DNA of 41,132 nt from Acidobacteriota bacterium (GTDB lineage: Bacteria; Acidobacteriota; Thermoanaerobaculia; Multivoradales; JAGPDF01): positions 1-41,132 of the forward strand of contig JACTMI010000013.1 of NCBI GenBank assembly GCA_014584695.1, written 5' to 3'. Below are positions 1 through 7,925 of the stretch, in pieces. A program made the position numbers and the translations under genes. Position 1 is the stretch's first letter. The number at the start of each line of letters is the position of its first letter. The notes under the pieces were generated by a model. The model saw only the letters and a list, made by a program, of their open reading frames with translations, ran no database searches and was not told where the DNA came from.

Positions 1-2
1 TG

Positions 3-92
3 ACCCGCCCGATCGCGCAGGCGATCACGGTCGGCTGGGCGACGTCGAACGGTACCGCCACCGCCGGTTCGGACTATCAGGCCGGCAGCGGC
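3..92 (+). pseudogene. Calx-beta domain fragment at window edge
   Basis: The frame starting at base 3 reads ITVGWATSNGTATAGSDY, which matches the conserved core of Calx-beta repeats (strand, then GTATAGSDY). Calx-beta domains occur in large secreted or adhesive proteins. The similarity stops near base 92, where the usual next strand (roughly GTLTF) is missing and an alanine-rich frame runs on to a TGA at 234-236. Only the domain end is visible, because the gene body would lie left of the window. It may be a truncated gene, or one half of a chimeric contig end (see the next entry). Confidence 0.5.
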
Positions 93-239
93 GTGGCGGG
101 GGCGGCGACGACGGCGGCGCCAACGGCCAGCGCCGCCACGGCGAGCCCGGCGCCGGCGCGCGGCGTCACGCTCGCGAACGGCAGCGGCGCCCAGGCGACG
201 AGGGCCGCGAGCGGCAGGGCGCGCGCGACCGGGTGACTT
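77..239 (-). pseudogene. Possible O-antigen ligase N-terminal fragment
   Basis: On the minus strand the frame from about 229 to a TGA at 79-77 reads as hydrophobic membrane sequence containing LVAWAPLPFASVTPRAG. This resembles the first membrane segment of O-antigen ligase/polymerase-type proteins, where a WxPLPFGSV-like motif is common. It stops after about 50 codons, inside the region that encodes Calx-beta on the other strand. No ATG, GTG or TTG was found near its 5' end. It is most likely a truncated gene remnant or a misassembly junction near bases 90-110, and not a working gene. Confidence 0.35.
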
Positions 240-1526
240 ATGATCTGGGCGATGCGATCCAGCGCGCGCCTCGTCTCCGCCCTCGCGGCGGCCTCTTCGT
301 TGCTCGCCCTGCCGGCTCCGGCACAGTTCGCGCAGTATACGGCTCCAGGCTCGCTCGCCGACGGGCCGAGCCTGCGCCGCGAGGCGCTCGAGAGCGCGGT
401 CGCGGAGGCCCGGTGGCGGTTGGGCCCGATCCGGCTCGACCCGCACCTTTCGATCTCCGACCTGGCCTACGTCGACGACGGCCGCGAGGGCAGCGAGCCG
501 GACTGGTCGGTCACCCTCTCGGCGGGGCTGCGCGCCTATCTGCCGGTCGGCACGCGCACCACGGTGGCCGCGTTCGCGCTGCCGGAGTACGTCTACTGGC
601 AGGAGCGGGAGGAGGCGCGACGCGGCAACCAGCGCTTCGGCGTCGGCGCCTTCACCTACTTCAACCGCCTGGCCGTCGAAGTTACCGCGACGCGGGTCGA
701 GGACCTCGACTACGTCACCGCCGCGAGCGCCGAGCGGGTGGCGACGCGCAGCGACGCGCTGGCCTTGGACCTCGAGCTGCCGATCGGGCGGCGGATCTCC
801 CTCGTCGCCTCCGGCACCCTCTCCGAGAGCGAGCACGACCTCGACCGCGAGTCGCTCGCCTTCGGTCTCGCCGACCTCGACCGCGAGGACCGCAGCTACC
901 GCGCGGGGCTGCGCTGGTACCTGACCCCGGCTTTCTCGTTGACCGGCACGGCCGGTCGGACCGAGAGCGACTTCGCCTCCGGCGCCGACGACCGCTCGAA
1001 CCGCGGCGACTCCTGGAGCATCGGGCTGGCCTGGAACCGCCCGAAGCTCGGCGTCTCGCTCACGACCGAGCGCTCCGAGATCGAGCCCGAGCCCGGCTCG
1101 CGCTTCGGCGGCTTCGAGGGCTCGACTTGGCGCGGGCAAGCGCGCTGGACGCCGCGCGACCGCTTCGGCTTGTCGCTCTACGGCCAGCGCCAGCTCGCTT
1201 ACTCGGTGCTCGCGAGCGAGCCCTTCTTCCTCGACCAGCGTTTCGGCGCATCGCTGTCGTTCGGCATCGGCTGGCGGCTGCGGCTCGAGCTGTTCGCCGA
1301 GCGGGGCGAGCTCGACTACACCGAGGCGGCGGTCGCGACGGGACGGGTGGACGATTTCTCGGCCCACGGCGCGCGTCTGTCCGCCCCGCTCGGGCGGCGT
1401 TTCCGGTTCTCGGTCGGAGCGCGCTGGGTCGAGCTCGAATCCGACCTGCCGGGGCAGGGCTACGAGGTCACCGAGATTCTCGGCTCGATCGGCCTGGGCC
1501 TCGGTGGCGGCGGTCTCTGGTACTGA
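240..1526 (+). CDS. Outer-membrane beta-barrel protein of polysaccharide locus
   Basis: This 428-residue protein begins with a signal peptide ending near PAPAQ at about residue 28. The rest is alternating amphipathic strands rich in Tyr, Trp, Arg and acidic residues, ending in an aromatic LWY, the pattern of a transmembrane beta-barrel with a C-terminal targeting residue. Barrel proteins of this size (putative beta-barrel porin type) often sit next to Wza/Wzc genes in exopolysaccharide loci, so a role in polymer passage across the outer membrane is likely but inferred. ATG 240 is used here. ATG 252 (MRSSARLV) gives an equally good or better signal peptide. The wza-like gene follows after a 91-base gap. 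Confidence 0.7.
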   Translation: MIWAMRSSARLVSALAAASSLLALPAPAQFAQYTAPGSLADGPSLRREALESAVAEARWRLGPIRLDPHLSISDLAYVDDGREGSEPDWSVTLSAGLRAYLPVGTRTTVAAFALPEYVYWQEREEARRGNQRFGVGAFTYFNRLAVEVTATRVEDLDYVTAASAERVATRSDALALDLELPIGRRISLVASGTLSESEHDLDRESLAFGLADLDREDRSYRAGLRWYLTPAFSLTGTAGRTESDFASGADDRSNRGDSWSIGLAWNRPKLGVSLTTERSEIEPEPGSRFGGFEGSTWRGQARWTPRDRFGLSLYGQRQLAYSVLASEPFFLDQRFGASLSFGIGWRLRLELFAERGELDYTEAAVATGRVDDFSAHGARLSAPLGRRFRFSVGARWVELESDLPGQGYEVTEILGSIGLGLGGGGLWY

Positions 1527-1599
1527 CCTCCGTTCGAGGTTTTCCGAGCCCGATGCCGGTGGATGAGCGGGGGCGCCGGGTCTGGAACCGGACCTGGTC

Positions 1600-1605
1600 T
1601 AAAAT
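1600..1605 (+). promoter_or_regulatory. Possible -10 element before wza-like gene
   Basis: TAAAAT lies 12 bases before the ATG of the export gene in an otherwise GC-rich 91-base gap. No convincing -35 hexamer sits 16-18 bases upstream, and the start codon would fall almost on the transcript start. It is recorded only as the one AT-rich spot in the gap. Confidence 0.2.
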
Positions 1606-1617
1606 GGTGGATTGCCG

Positions 1618-2460
1618 ATGCGCCCGCTCCGCCCCCTCGCCGTCGCGCTGCTCGCCACCTTCGCCGCCGCCCTCGCGGCGGCGCAGGAGCCGGCGCGCGC
1701 CGGAGGCTACCGGCTGGGGCCCCGCGACCTCCTGTCGATCAAGGTCTACGAGGTGCCGGAGCTCAACGTCGAGGCGCGGGTCTCGGAGCGGGGCACCGTC
1801 AACCTGCCGCTGATCGGCGACGTCGCCGCCGAGGGGCTGACCAGCGAGGAGTTCGAGACCCGCCTCAAGGGGCTGCTCGAAGCCCGCTACGTCAACCGCG
1901 CCTCGGTGTCGATCGAGATCCGCGAGCTGCGGTCGCGCCCGATCGTGGTCATGGGCGCGGTCAAGAGCCCGGGCAACCTCGCCTTCCCGGGGCGCTGGAC
2001 GCTGCTCGAGGCGCTGGCCGCCGCCGGCGGCCTCTCCGACGCCCACACCGACGTCATCACCGTGCTGCGCCGGGCGCCCAACGGCTTGACCGACCAGGTG
2101 GCGGTGCCGGTGGCCGACCTGCTGGTGCGCGGCGATCCGCGCGCCAACATCCCGATCTTCGCCAACGATCTGATCAACGTGCCCGGCGCGGTCACGATCA
2201 CCGTCTTCTGCCTGGGCGAGGTGCGGTCGCCGGGCGCGCTCACCTTCAAGTCGACCGAGCGGGTCACCGTGCTGTCGGTCATCGCCCGCGCCGGCGGCCT
2301 CTCCGACCGCGCCTCGAAGAAGATCTCGCTCAAGCGCCGCAAGGGCGAGAGCCTGCAGGAGGAGCTCGACATCGACTACAAGCGGATCCTGGCCGGCAAG
2401 GAACCCGACCTGACGCTGCGCGACGGCGACGTCCTGGTGGTCAAGGAGTCTCTTTTTTGA
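1618..2460 (+). CDS. wza: Polysaccharide export protein, Wza/SLBB family
   Basis: This is a 280-residue outer-membrane or periplasmic export protein. A signal peptide (MRPLRPLAVALLATF, cleavage after AAA about residue 22) is followed by a Poly_export domain (YRLGPRDLLSIKVYEVPELN, then GTVNLPLIGDV). Two SLBB domains follow (around SRPIVVMGAVKSPGNL and TVFCLGEVRSPGALTF). Family members form the channel for capsule or exopolysaccharide with a Wzc-type inner-membrane partner, which is the next gene. There is no lipobox cysteine, unlike E. coli Wza, so this is the shorter non-lipoprotein type. ATG 1618 gives a clean signal peptide and is preferred over TTG 1612. The stop overlaps the next start in a TTGA junction. 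Confidence 0.9.
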   Translation: MRPLRPLAVALLATFAAALAAAQEPARAGGYRLGPRDLLSIKVYEVPELNVEARVSERGTVNLPLIGDVAAEGLTSEEFETRLKGLLEARYVNRASVSIEIRELRSRPIVVMGAVKSPGNLAFPGRWTLLEALAAAGGLSDAHTDVITVLRRAPNGLTDQVAVPVADLLVRGDPRANIPIFANDLINVPGAVTITVFCLGEVRSPGALTFKSTERVTVLSVIARAGGLSDRASKKISLKRRKGESLQEELDIDYKRILAGKEPDLTLRDGDVLVVKESLF

Positions 2461-4769
2461 GCGAGCCCCGTTCGCCGCGCCCCTCCGGCAGCTTCGAGCT
2501 GCAACTGCAGCGCGAGCTGGCCGAGCCCGAGAGCGAGTTCCATCTCGCCGACTACCTGCGCATCCTGACCGGCCGCTGGCGGCTGATCGTGGTGGTCACG
2601 CTGCTGGCGGCGCTGTTCTCGGTGATGCGCTACGCCATCACGCCGAAGGAGTACCGCGCCACCACCCTGGTCCAGATCGATCGCCGCGTTTCGGTGCCGA
2701 TGCGGGCGGTCCAGGACGCCTGGATGGAGAGCTTCTGGAACATGGAGTACTACCCGACCCAGTACCGGCTGCTCTCCTCGCGCGGGCTGGCCGAACGGGT
2801 GGTGCTCAACCTGCGCCTGGCGGAGGATGCGCGCTTCCACGCCGGCGCCGCGGCCGGCGCCGGCTCGCCGGCCGGCGACGAGGCGCTGGTCGGCGCGCTC
2901 GCCAACCGGCTGCTGGGCGGCCTCGAGGTCGCGCCGGTCCGCAACACGATGCTGGTCGAGATCTCCTTCCGCAGCGGCGATCCCGAGCTCGCGGCGCGGG
3001 TCGCCAACGGCGTCGCCGACGCCTACATCGACTGGGGCATCGAGAGCCGCACCGAGGTGGCGGGCAAGGCCTCGACCTTCTTCGCCCAGCAGATCGAGGC
3101 GCTCAAGCAGGAAATCCAGGACAAGGAGAACCAGCTCCAGGCCTACAGCCGGCGCACCGACATCGTCTCGCTCGACCCGGCCACCAACGTCACGCTGCGC
3201 AAGCTCGAAGCGCTCAACCAGGACTACATCTCGGCGGTCTCGGAGCGGATCGGCAAGGAGGCGCGGGTCAACGAGCTGGTGTCGACGCCGCCCGACCGCG
3301 CGGCGGAGATCCTCTCCGATCCGGCGGTCTCCCAGCAGCGCGCCCAGCTGCTCGAGATGGAGCGCGACTACGCGGTCAAGTCGAACGTCTACAAGCCCGA
3401 GTGGCCGGCGATGGTCGAGCTCCAGGCCAAGATCGAGCAGGCGCGGCGCAACCTGCGCACCGGCGTCACCGAGGCGCTCGAGAAGGCCCGCGAGACGGCG
3501 CGCGCCGATTACCAGAACACGCTGCGCCGCGAGCAGTCGCTCGCCGCCGAGCTCAACCGGGTCAAGAGCGAGAACCGCGAGCTCAACTCCGCGGCGGTCG
3601 AGTACAACAACCTGCAGGTCGAGATCAGCACCCGCCGCGGGTTGCTCGACGAGCTGCTGCGCAAGCAGTCGGAGACCGACGTCGCCTCGCGGCTGCAGGC
3701 GCAGGGCGAGTCGAACGTCCGCATCGTCGACCGCGCGCTGGTGCCCGGCGGGCCGTTCCGGCCCTCGCTGCGGCGCAGCCTGACGCTCGGCCTGGGCGGC
3801 GGCCTGATGGCCGGCCTCGGGCTGGTGCTGCTGCTGCACTACATGGACCGCACCCTCAAGTCGACCGAGGAGGTCGAGCGGGTGCTCGAGCTGCCGGTGC
3901 TCGCCACCATCCCGGACGTCTCCTCCGACGTCAAGGGCTACGGCGTGCTCGGCCGCTACGGCTACGGTTACGGCTACGGCTATGGCGAGCCGCGCAAGGG
4001 CCGTCCGCGCGGCGCGGCGCGGATCCGCAAGCGCGGCGACGAGGAGGAGGTCCAGATCGAGCTGCTGCCGCTCCACCGCCCCCGCCTGGCGGTGGCCGAG
4101 GCCTACCGGACGCTGCGCACGGCGCTGCTGCTGTCGAGCACGCGCGAGCTCAAGCTGGTGCTGGTGACCTCGGCGGTGCCGAGCGAGGGCAAGACCTCGA
4201 CCGCCGCCAACCTCGCGGTGGTCATGGCGCAGCTCGGCAAGCAGGTCCTGCTGGTCGACGCCGACCTGCGCAAGCCACGGGTCCACGAAGTGTTCAAGAT
4301 CGCCAACCGGACCGGCCTGGTGACCTTCCTCACCCAGGGCGCCGAGGTCGAGCAGGTGGTCTTCCGCACCCAGGTCGACAACCTCCACCTGACGCCGTCC
4401 GGGCCGATCCCGCCCAACCCCTCGGAGCTGCTCTCCTCCGACCGGATGGGGCAGTACCTCGATTTCGTGCGCGACCACTTCGACCTGGTGATCTTCGACA
4501 CCGCGCCGACCCTGGCGGTGACCGACGGCATCATCCTCGGCGCCCGGGTCGACGGCACGGTCCTCTGCCTGCGCGCCGGCCACGTCCAGCGGCGCGACGC
4601 CAAGACCTGCCGGGACCGTCTGCTGCAAGGCGGCGTCAAGCTGTTGGGCACCGTCCTCAATCGCCACCACGCGGTCGAGGGCCGCTACCGCGGCGGCTAC
4701 GTCGGCACCTACGAAGCGTACGGCGCGCAGGAGCCGCAGCCGGGCAAGGGCGGCATCGCGGCGCTGTGA
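2457..4769 (+). CDS. wzc: Wzz/BY-kinase polysaccharide co-polymerase
   Basis: This 770-residue inner-membrane protein controls chain length and export by tyrosine autophosphorylation. It has a Wzz N-domain with a first membrane helix (about residues 43-60), a long periplasmic coiled-coil region with GNVR-type features, and a second helix (about 442-463). The cytoplasmic BY-kinase has Walker A SAVPSEGKT (572-580), Walker A' VLLVDADLRKP (about 598-608), Walker B LVIFDTAP (about 677-684) and a C-terminal tyrosine cluster (Y744, Y748, Y752, Y755). The start is TTG 2457, forming TTGA with the wza stop. An odd feature is a (YG)5 tract at residues 501-510 followed by a basic stretch, in the linker between helix 2 and the kinase. 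The phosphatase gene follows with a GTGA overlap. Confidence 0.92.
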   Translation: MSEPRSPRPSGSFELQLQRELAEPESEFHLADYLRILTGRWRLIVVVTLLAALFSVMRYAITPKEYRATTLVQIDRRVSVPMRAVQDAWMESFWNMEYYPTQYRLLSSRGLAERVVLNLRLAEDARFHAGAAAGAGSPAGDEALVGALANRLLGGLEVAPVRNTMLVEISFRSGDPELAARVANGVADAYIDWGIESRTEVAGKASTFFAQQIEALKQEIQDKENQLQAYSRRTDIVSLDPATNVTLRKLEALNQDYISAVSERIGKEARVNELVSTPPDRAAEILSDPAVSQQRAQLLEMERDYAVKSNVYKPEWPAMVELQAKIEQARRNLRTGVTEALEKARETARADYQNTLRREQSLAAELNRVKSENRELNSAAVEYNNLQVEISTRRGLLDELLRKQSETDVASRLQAQGESNVRIVDRALVPGGPFRPSLRRSLTLGLGGGLMAGLGLVLLLHYMDRTLKSTEEVERVLELPVLATIPDVSSDVKGYGVLGRYGYGYGYGYGEPRKGRPRGAARIRKRGDEEEVQIELLPLHRPRLAVAEAYRTLRTALLLSSTRELKLVLVTSAVPSEGKTSTAANLAVVMAQLGKQVLLVDADLRKPRVHEVFKIANRTGLVTFLTQGAEVEQVVFRTQVDNLHLTPSGPIPPNPSELLSSDRMGQYLDFVRDHFDLVIFDTAPTLAVTDGIILGARVDGTVLCLRAGHVQRRDAKTCRDRLLQGGVKLLGTVLNRHHAVEGRYRGGYVGTYEAYGAQEPQPGKGGIAAL

Positions 4770-5518
4770 TCGATCTTCACCTGCACCTGCTGCCGGGCGT
4801 CGACGACGGCCCGGCGACGCTCGACCAGTCCGCCGCGATGTGCCGCGCCGCCGCGGCCGACGGCTGCGTGGCGCTGGTCGCGACGCCGCACCAGCGCCGC
4901 GACGAGTGGGCGACCGGCGACTCCGCCCGGCTGGAACGGGAGCTCGCGCGCCTCGCCGAGCGCTGCGGCGGCCGGCCGCGGCTCTACCTGGGCGGTGAGG
5001 TGCGGGTCGACTCCGAGCTCGTCGCCGACCTCGCGCGGCCGGGCCGCTCGGGGATCGCCACCCTCGCCGGCTCGCGCTACCTGCTGCTCGAGCTCGAGCC
5101 GCGTTGCCTGGGGCCCGATCCGGCGGAGCTCGCGACCGAGCTCCTGGCGCGCGGCTACCAGCCGATCGTCGCCCACCCCGAGATGACCCCCGGCCTCTGG
5201 CGCGAGGAGGGTGCCTGCGAGCGGCTGGTCGAGGCCGGCGCCCTGCTCCAGGTCACCGCCATGAGCGTCACCGGGGACTTCGGCCGCGGGCCGCGGGAGC
5301 GGGTGTGGGACCTGCTCGAGGCCGGGCTGGTCCATTTCGTCGCCAGCGACGCCCACCGCCCCGATTGGCGGCCGCCCGGCCTGGCCCGCGCTCACGGCGA
5401 GATCGCCGCCCGCTTCGGGCTGGCGACGGCGCAGCGGTTGATGGTCGAGAACCCGCTGCTGGTGATCGAGGACCGCCCCTGGGCCTACGCCCCCGGCGTT
5501 CGGGAGGCCGGCGGATGA
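4766..5518 (+). CDS. PHP-type protein-tyrosine phosphatase, CpsB/YwqE family
   Basis: This 250-residue metal-dependent phosphatase of the PHP superfamily is expected to dephosphorylate the BY-kinase encoded just upstream. The motifs are in order: DLHLHLLPGVDDGP at the N-terminus (HxH metal site, normally DIHCHILPGVDDGP), TPHQ near residue 41, GGEVR, AHPEM in place of the usual AHPER, and ASDAH near the C-terminus. The length fits the family. The start is GTG 4766 in a GTGA overlap with the kinase stop; it places the HxH motif right at the N-terminus as in relatives. The wza-wzc-phosphatase order is the classic tyrosine-phosphorylation control unit of capsule loci. Confidence 0.88.
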   Translation: MIDLHLHLLPGVDDGPATLDQSAAMCRAAAADGCVALVATPHQRRDEWATGDSARLERELARLAERCGGRPRLYLGGEVRVDSELVADLARPGRSGIATLAGSRYLLLELEPRCLGPDPAELATELLARGYQPIVAHPEMTPGLWREEGACERLVEAGALLQVTAMSVTGDFGRGPRERVWDLLEAGLVHFVASDAHRPDWRPPGLARAHGEIAARFGLATAQRLMVENPLLVIEDRPWAYAPGVREAGG

Positions 5519-6945
5519 GCCGCTTCGACCGCGGCGGCTGGCGCGCGGCGCCCCTGGCGCTGGCGCTGCTCGCGGCGCTCGCCACCGCGCGGCCGGCGCT
5601 CGCCGCCCAGGCGGCGGATCCCTTCTACACGGCGCTCCTGCGCGACGGCACCCAATCGCTCGCCCGCAACCAGCACGAGGCGGCGGCGGGCGAGCTGCGA
5701 CTCGCCTGCTTCGGCCTGCTCGAGCAGACCGCGCTGCTCGGCGAGTGCCTGACGCGGCTCGCCCTCGCCCAGGCCGGGCTCGGCGAGCGCGACGATTTCC
5801 TGGCCACCTTCCGCCGGCTGGAGGAGGTCGAAGAGCGCTTCGGCGGCTACACGGCGGCCGCGCTCACGCCCGCGGAGCGTGGCGCGTTCGAAGATCGCGT
5901 GGTCGAGTGGGTGCCGCCCGAGATCCTGCGCACCATCCCGCGCTTCGCCGCGGCGGCGGCGCGGCGTGAAGCAGCCGAGCTGGCGGCGCTGCCCGAGGGG
6001 CGGCGGTTGCGCGAGCTCGAGCGCCGCGCCGAGGCCGAGCCCGGCGAGCCGCGCTGGCGCATCGCGCTCGCCGAGCACGAGCTCGGCCGCGGTCGCGCCG
6101 CGGCGGCGCTGCAGCATCTGCGCGGCGTGCCGGCCGAGGCCGAAGGGGGGCAGGCGGGTTGCCTTGCGGGGCGCGCCCTGGCCGCCCTCGACCGCTGCGC
6201 CGAGACCCCGGCGGCGTTCGCGGCCTGCCCGGCGGCCGGCTCCGACCCGGTGCTGGTCGAGCCCCGGCTCCGCTGCCTGATCGAGCTGCAGCGCTTGACC
6301 GAGGCGCGGGCCCTGCTCGCGGCGGCGCCGCGCGCGACCGCCGAGCGGCCGGCGATCGCCCATCTCGCCGCCCGGCTGGAGCCGGCGGCCGCGCCACCGA
6401 CGACCACCGCGCCGGAGAAGTCGGCGGCGCCGGACGCCCAGAAATCGCCCACTCGCCCGGCGGAGCGACGTCCCAGGGGCGCGCCCGCCACCGCGATGGC
6501 GGACGCCGCTCCGGCGACCGCGCCCGCCGCGTCGCCGGCGCCGGAGCAAGCTCCTCCGGCGGCACCTGGCGCGGCGCCCTCGACTCCGCCCGCGCTCGAT
6601 CAGGCGCGCGAACGGATGCGGACCGCCACGACGAGGTCCGAGCTCGAGGCCGCGCTCGCCCTCGCCCAGCCGCTCGCCGAGGCTCATCCCGATCGCGTCG
6701 AGGTCCACCTGCTGATCGGCGAGATCGCCTACCGCGCCTCGAACTGGCGCGCCTGCGCCGCCGCTTATCGGCGCGCCGGCGCGAGCGGCCCGGCCGACCC
6801 GACGCAGCGCTTCTACCTGGCGGTCTGCCTCTACGAGAGTGGCGAGCGCGCCGCCGCGTCGGAGGTCGCCGCGACCGGTCTCGAGCGGCTCCCGCGGACG
6901 CCGTTCGTCGACTCCTACTTGCGCAAGCTGGCGCCTTCGCCTTGA
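5515..6945 (+). CDS. Secreted TPR-like repeat protein
   Basis: This 476-residue exported protein has an N-terminal signal peptide (residues 1-32, ending ARPALAAQA). An alpha-helical, Ala/Leu/Glu-rich region follows with helix pairs like tetratricopeptide repeats. A Pro/Ala/Thr-rich linker (about residues 285-360) leads to a second TPR-like region with VEVHLLIGEIAYRASNWRAC and FYLAVCLYESGERAAA. No enzyme motif is seen. TPR proteins in polysaccharide loci often act as periplasmic scaffolds for the export machine, but that role is only inferred from position. The start is ATG 5515, in an ATGA overlap with the phosphatase stop. The -35 of the next promoter overlaps its stop codon. Confidence 0.7.
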   Translation: MSRFDRGGWRAAPLALALLAALATARPALAAQAADPFYTALLRDGTQSLARNQHEAAAGELRLACFGLLEQTALLGECLTRLALAQAGLGERDDFLATFRRLEEVEERFGGYTAAALTPAERGAFEDRVVEWVPPEILRTIPRFAAAAARREAAELAALPEGRRLRELERRAEAEPGEPRWRIALAEHELGRGRAAAALQHLRGVPAEAEGGQAGCLAGRALAALDRCAETPAAFAACPAAGSDPVLVEPRLRCLIELQRLTEARALLAAAPRATAERPAIAHLAARLEPAAAPPTTTAPEKSAAPDAQKSPTRPAERRPRGAPATAMADAAPATAPAASPAPEQAPPAAPGAAPSTPPALDQARERMRTATTRSELEAALALAQPLAEAHPDRVEVHLLIGEIAYRASNWRACAAAYRRAGASGPADPTQRFYLAVCLYESGERAAASEVAATGLERLPRTPFVDSYLRKLAPSP

Positions 6946-6970
6946 CGGCCAGCGGCCGGAAACATAAGAT
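6942..6970 (+). promoter_or_regulatory. Sigma70-type promoter
   Basis: TTGACG (6942-6947) and TAAGAT (6965-6970) are separated by exactly 17 bases, close to the sigma70 consensus. The expected transcript start near 6977 lies about 25 bases before ATG 7002. The -35 overlaps the stop codon of the repeat-protein gene. This is the best-looking promoter on the plus strand and may start a second transcript running into the glycosyltransferase block. Confidence 0.6.
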
Positions 6971-7001
6971 CCAGCGCGATTTCCGGGGGGTTCCAGCGCT
7001 C

Positions 7002-7883
7002 ATGATCACGCTCAGAAGGACCGTTCCGTTCGCCTTGGCCGGCGCTCTCGCCGTCGCGGCCGCCGGGATCGCCCAGACCCCCGGCGAGGGGATCACCCCG
7101 TCACCGGTCGCCTGCCTGCCGCTCGACGGCAACGGTGTGTTGAACGCGGCGGTCGCCCCCGAGACCCCGGGCTCGACGGTGCGGATGTTCTTCCGCCGGC
7201 TGAACCTCGAGGTCGAGGACTTCTATTACGTCGAGATGGAAGCCGCGGGCGCCGGACTCTACTGGGGCGTCTTCCCGATCCCCACCGAGGACAAGATCAA
7301 ACGCAAGGACCTCAAGCAACGCGACGTGCCGCCGCCGCTCGAGCCCTGGGCGTCCTGGTGGAAGGCCAAGGAGGCCTCGGACCACCGCGATCCCAACCGG
7401 GACCTCGACGAGAAGGTGATCCGGGAGCGGGCGCCGATCGGCAAGCACGAGAAGCGCGCCTGGATGGGCAAGATGTCGGAGGCCGACTTCCAGCGCTGGC
7501 TCGAGCGCCAGCAGTACGAGCCGGCCGAGTACTTCGTCGCCGTCTACGACGCCCAGGGGAGCCGCACCGCGGTCTCCGACATGCACGTCGTCGAGGTGAA
7601 GAAGGACTGCCGCGTGAGCCTCACCCCACAGCAGGAGGGGATGGCGAAGAACCTGACCGTCGGCGAGACCAACACCTGGCAGAAGGGCGAGCAGCCCTTC
7701 CACTGGGAGTGCACCGGGATCGTCACCCGCAAGGATCCGCAGCTCGTCCTGCGCGCCGACGAGGCCTGCCGCGCCTGCGTGATCGCCTGGTGGCCCTACG
7801 CCGCCGGCGGCGCCGCCGCGCTCGGCGCCATCATCGCGGTCAACGAGGACCGCCCCGAGGACGTCTCGCCGGCGAGGCCCTGA
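7002..7883 (+). CDS. Exported protein of unknown function
   Basis: This 293-residue protein was not recognised. A signal peptide (MITLRRTVPFALAGALAVAA, cut near AAAGIAQ) is followed by a mixed alpha/beta domain with many Trp, Tyr and charged residues and a basic middle stretch around residues 90-170. Five cysteines lie in VACLP, KDCRV, WECTG and EACRACV. A C-terminal hydrophobic segment (YAAGGAAALGAIIAV) could be a membrane anchor with a short acidic tail. It has its own promoter and lies between export genes and glycan genes, so an envelope role is likely. ATG 7002 is favoured by the signal peptide. A TTG at 6942 is also in frame and would overlap the upstream stop, but it would bury the signal peptide. 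Confidence 0.6.
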   Translation: MITLRRTVPFALAGALAVAAAGIAQTPGEGITPSPVACLPLDGNGVLNAAVAPETPGSTVRMFFRRLNLEVEDFYYVEMEAAGAGLYWGVFPIPTEDKIKRKDLKQRDVPPPLEPWASWWKAKEASDHRDPNRDLDEKVIRERAPIGKHEKRAWMGKMSEADFQRWLERQQYEPAEYFVAVYDAQGSRTAVSDMHVVEVKKDCRVSLTPQQEGMAKNLTVGETNTWQKGEQPFHWECTGIVTRKDPQLVLRADEACRACVIAWWPYAAGGAAALGAIIAVNEDRPEDVSPARP

Positions 7884-7896
7884 GCCTCCGCCCGCG

Positions 7897-7915
7897 CTGG
7901 CCCGACGGGGGCCAG
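7897..7915 (+). promoter_or_regulatory. Hairpin touching the asnB ribosome-binding site
   Basis: CTGGCCC (7897-7903) and GGGCCAG (7909-7915) form a perfect 7-bp stem with a GACGG loop. The 3' arm shares its last two bases with the strong Shine-Dalgarno AGGAGG (7914-7919), 6 bases before ATG 7926. There is no T-run after it, so it is not a standard terminator. It could limit ribosome access, but this is inferred from the fold only. Confidence 0.35.
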
Positions 7916-7925
7916 GAGGGCGGCC

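Noticed and set aside
2376-4670. Very long open frame on the minus strand opposite the BY-kinase gene
   Set aside because: High GC makes stops rare on the opposite strand. The translation is low-complexity Arg/Leu/Val/Asp-rich with no domain, while the plus strand encodes a clear Wzz/BY-kinase.
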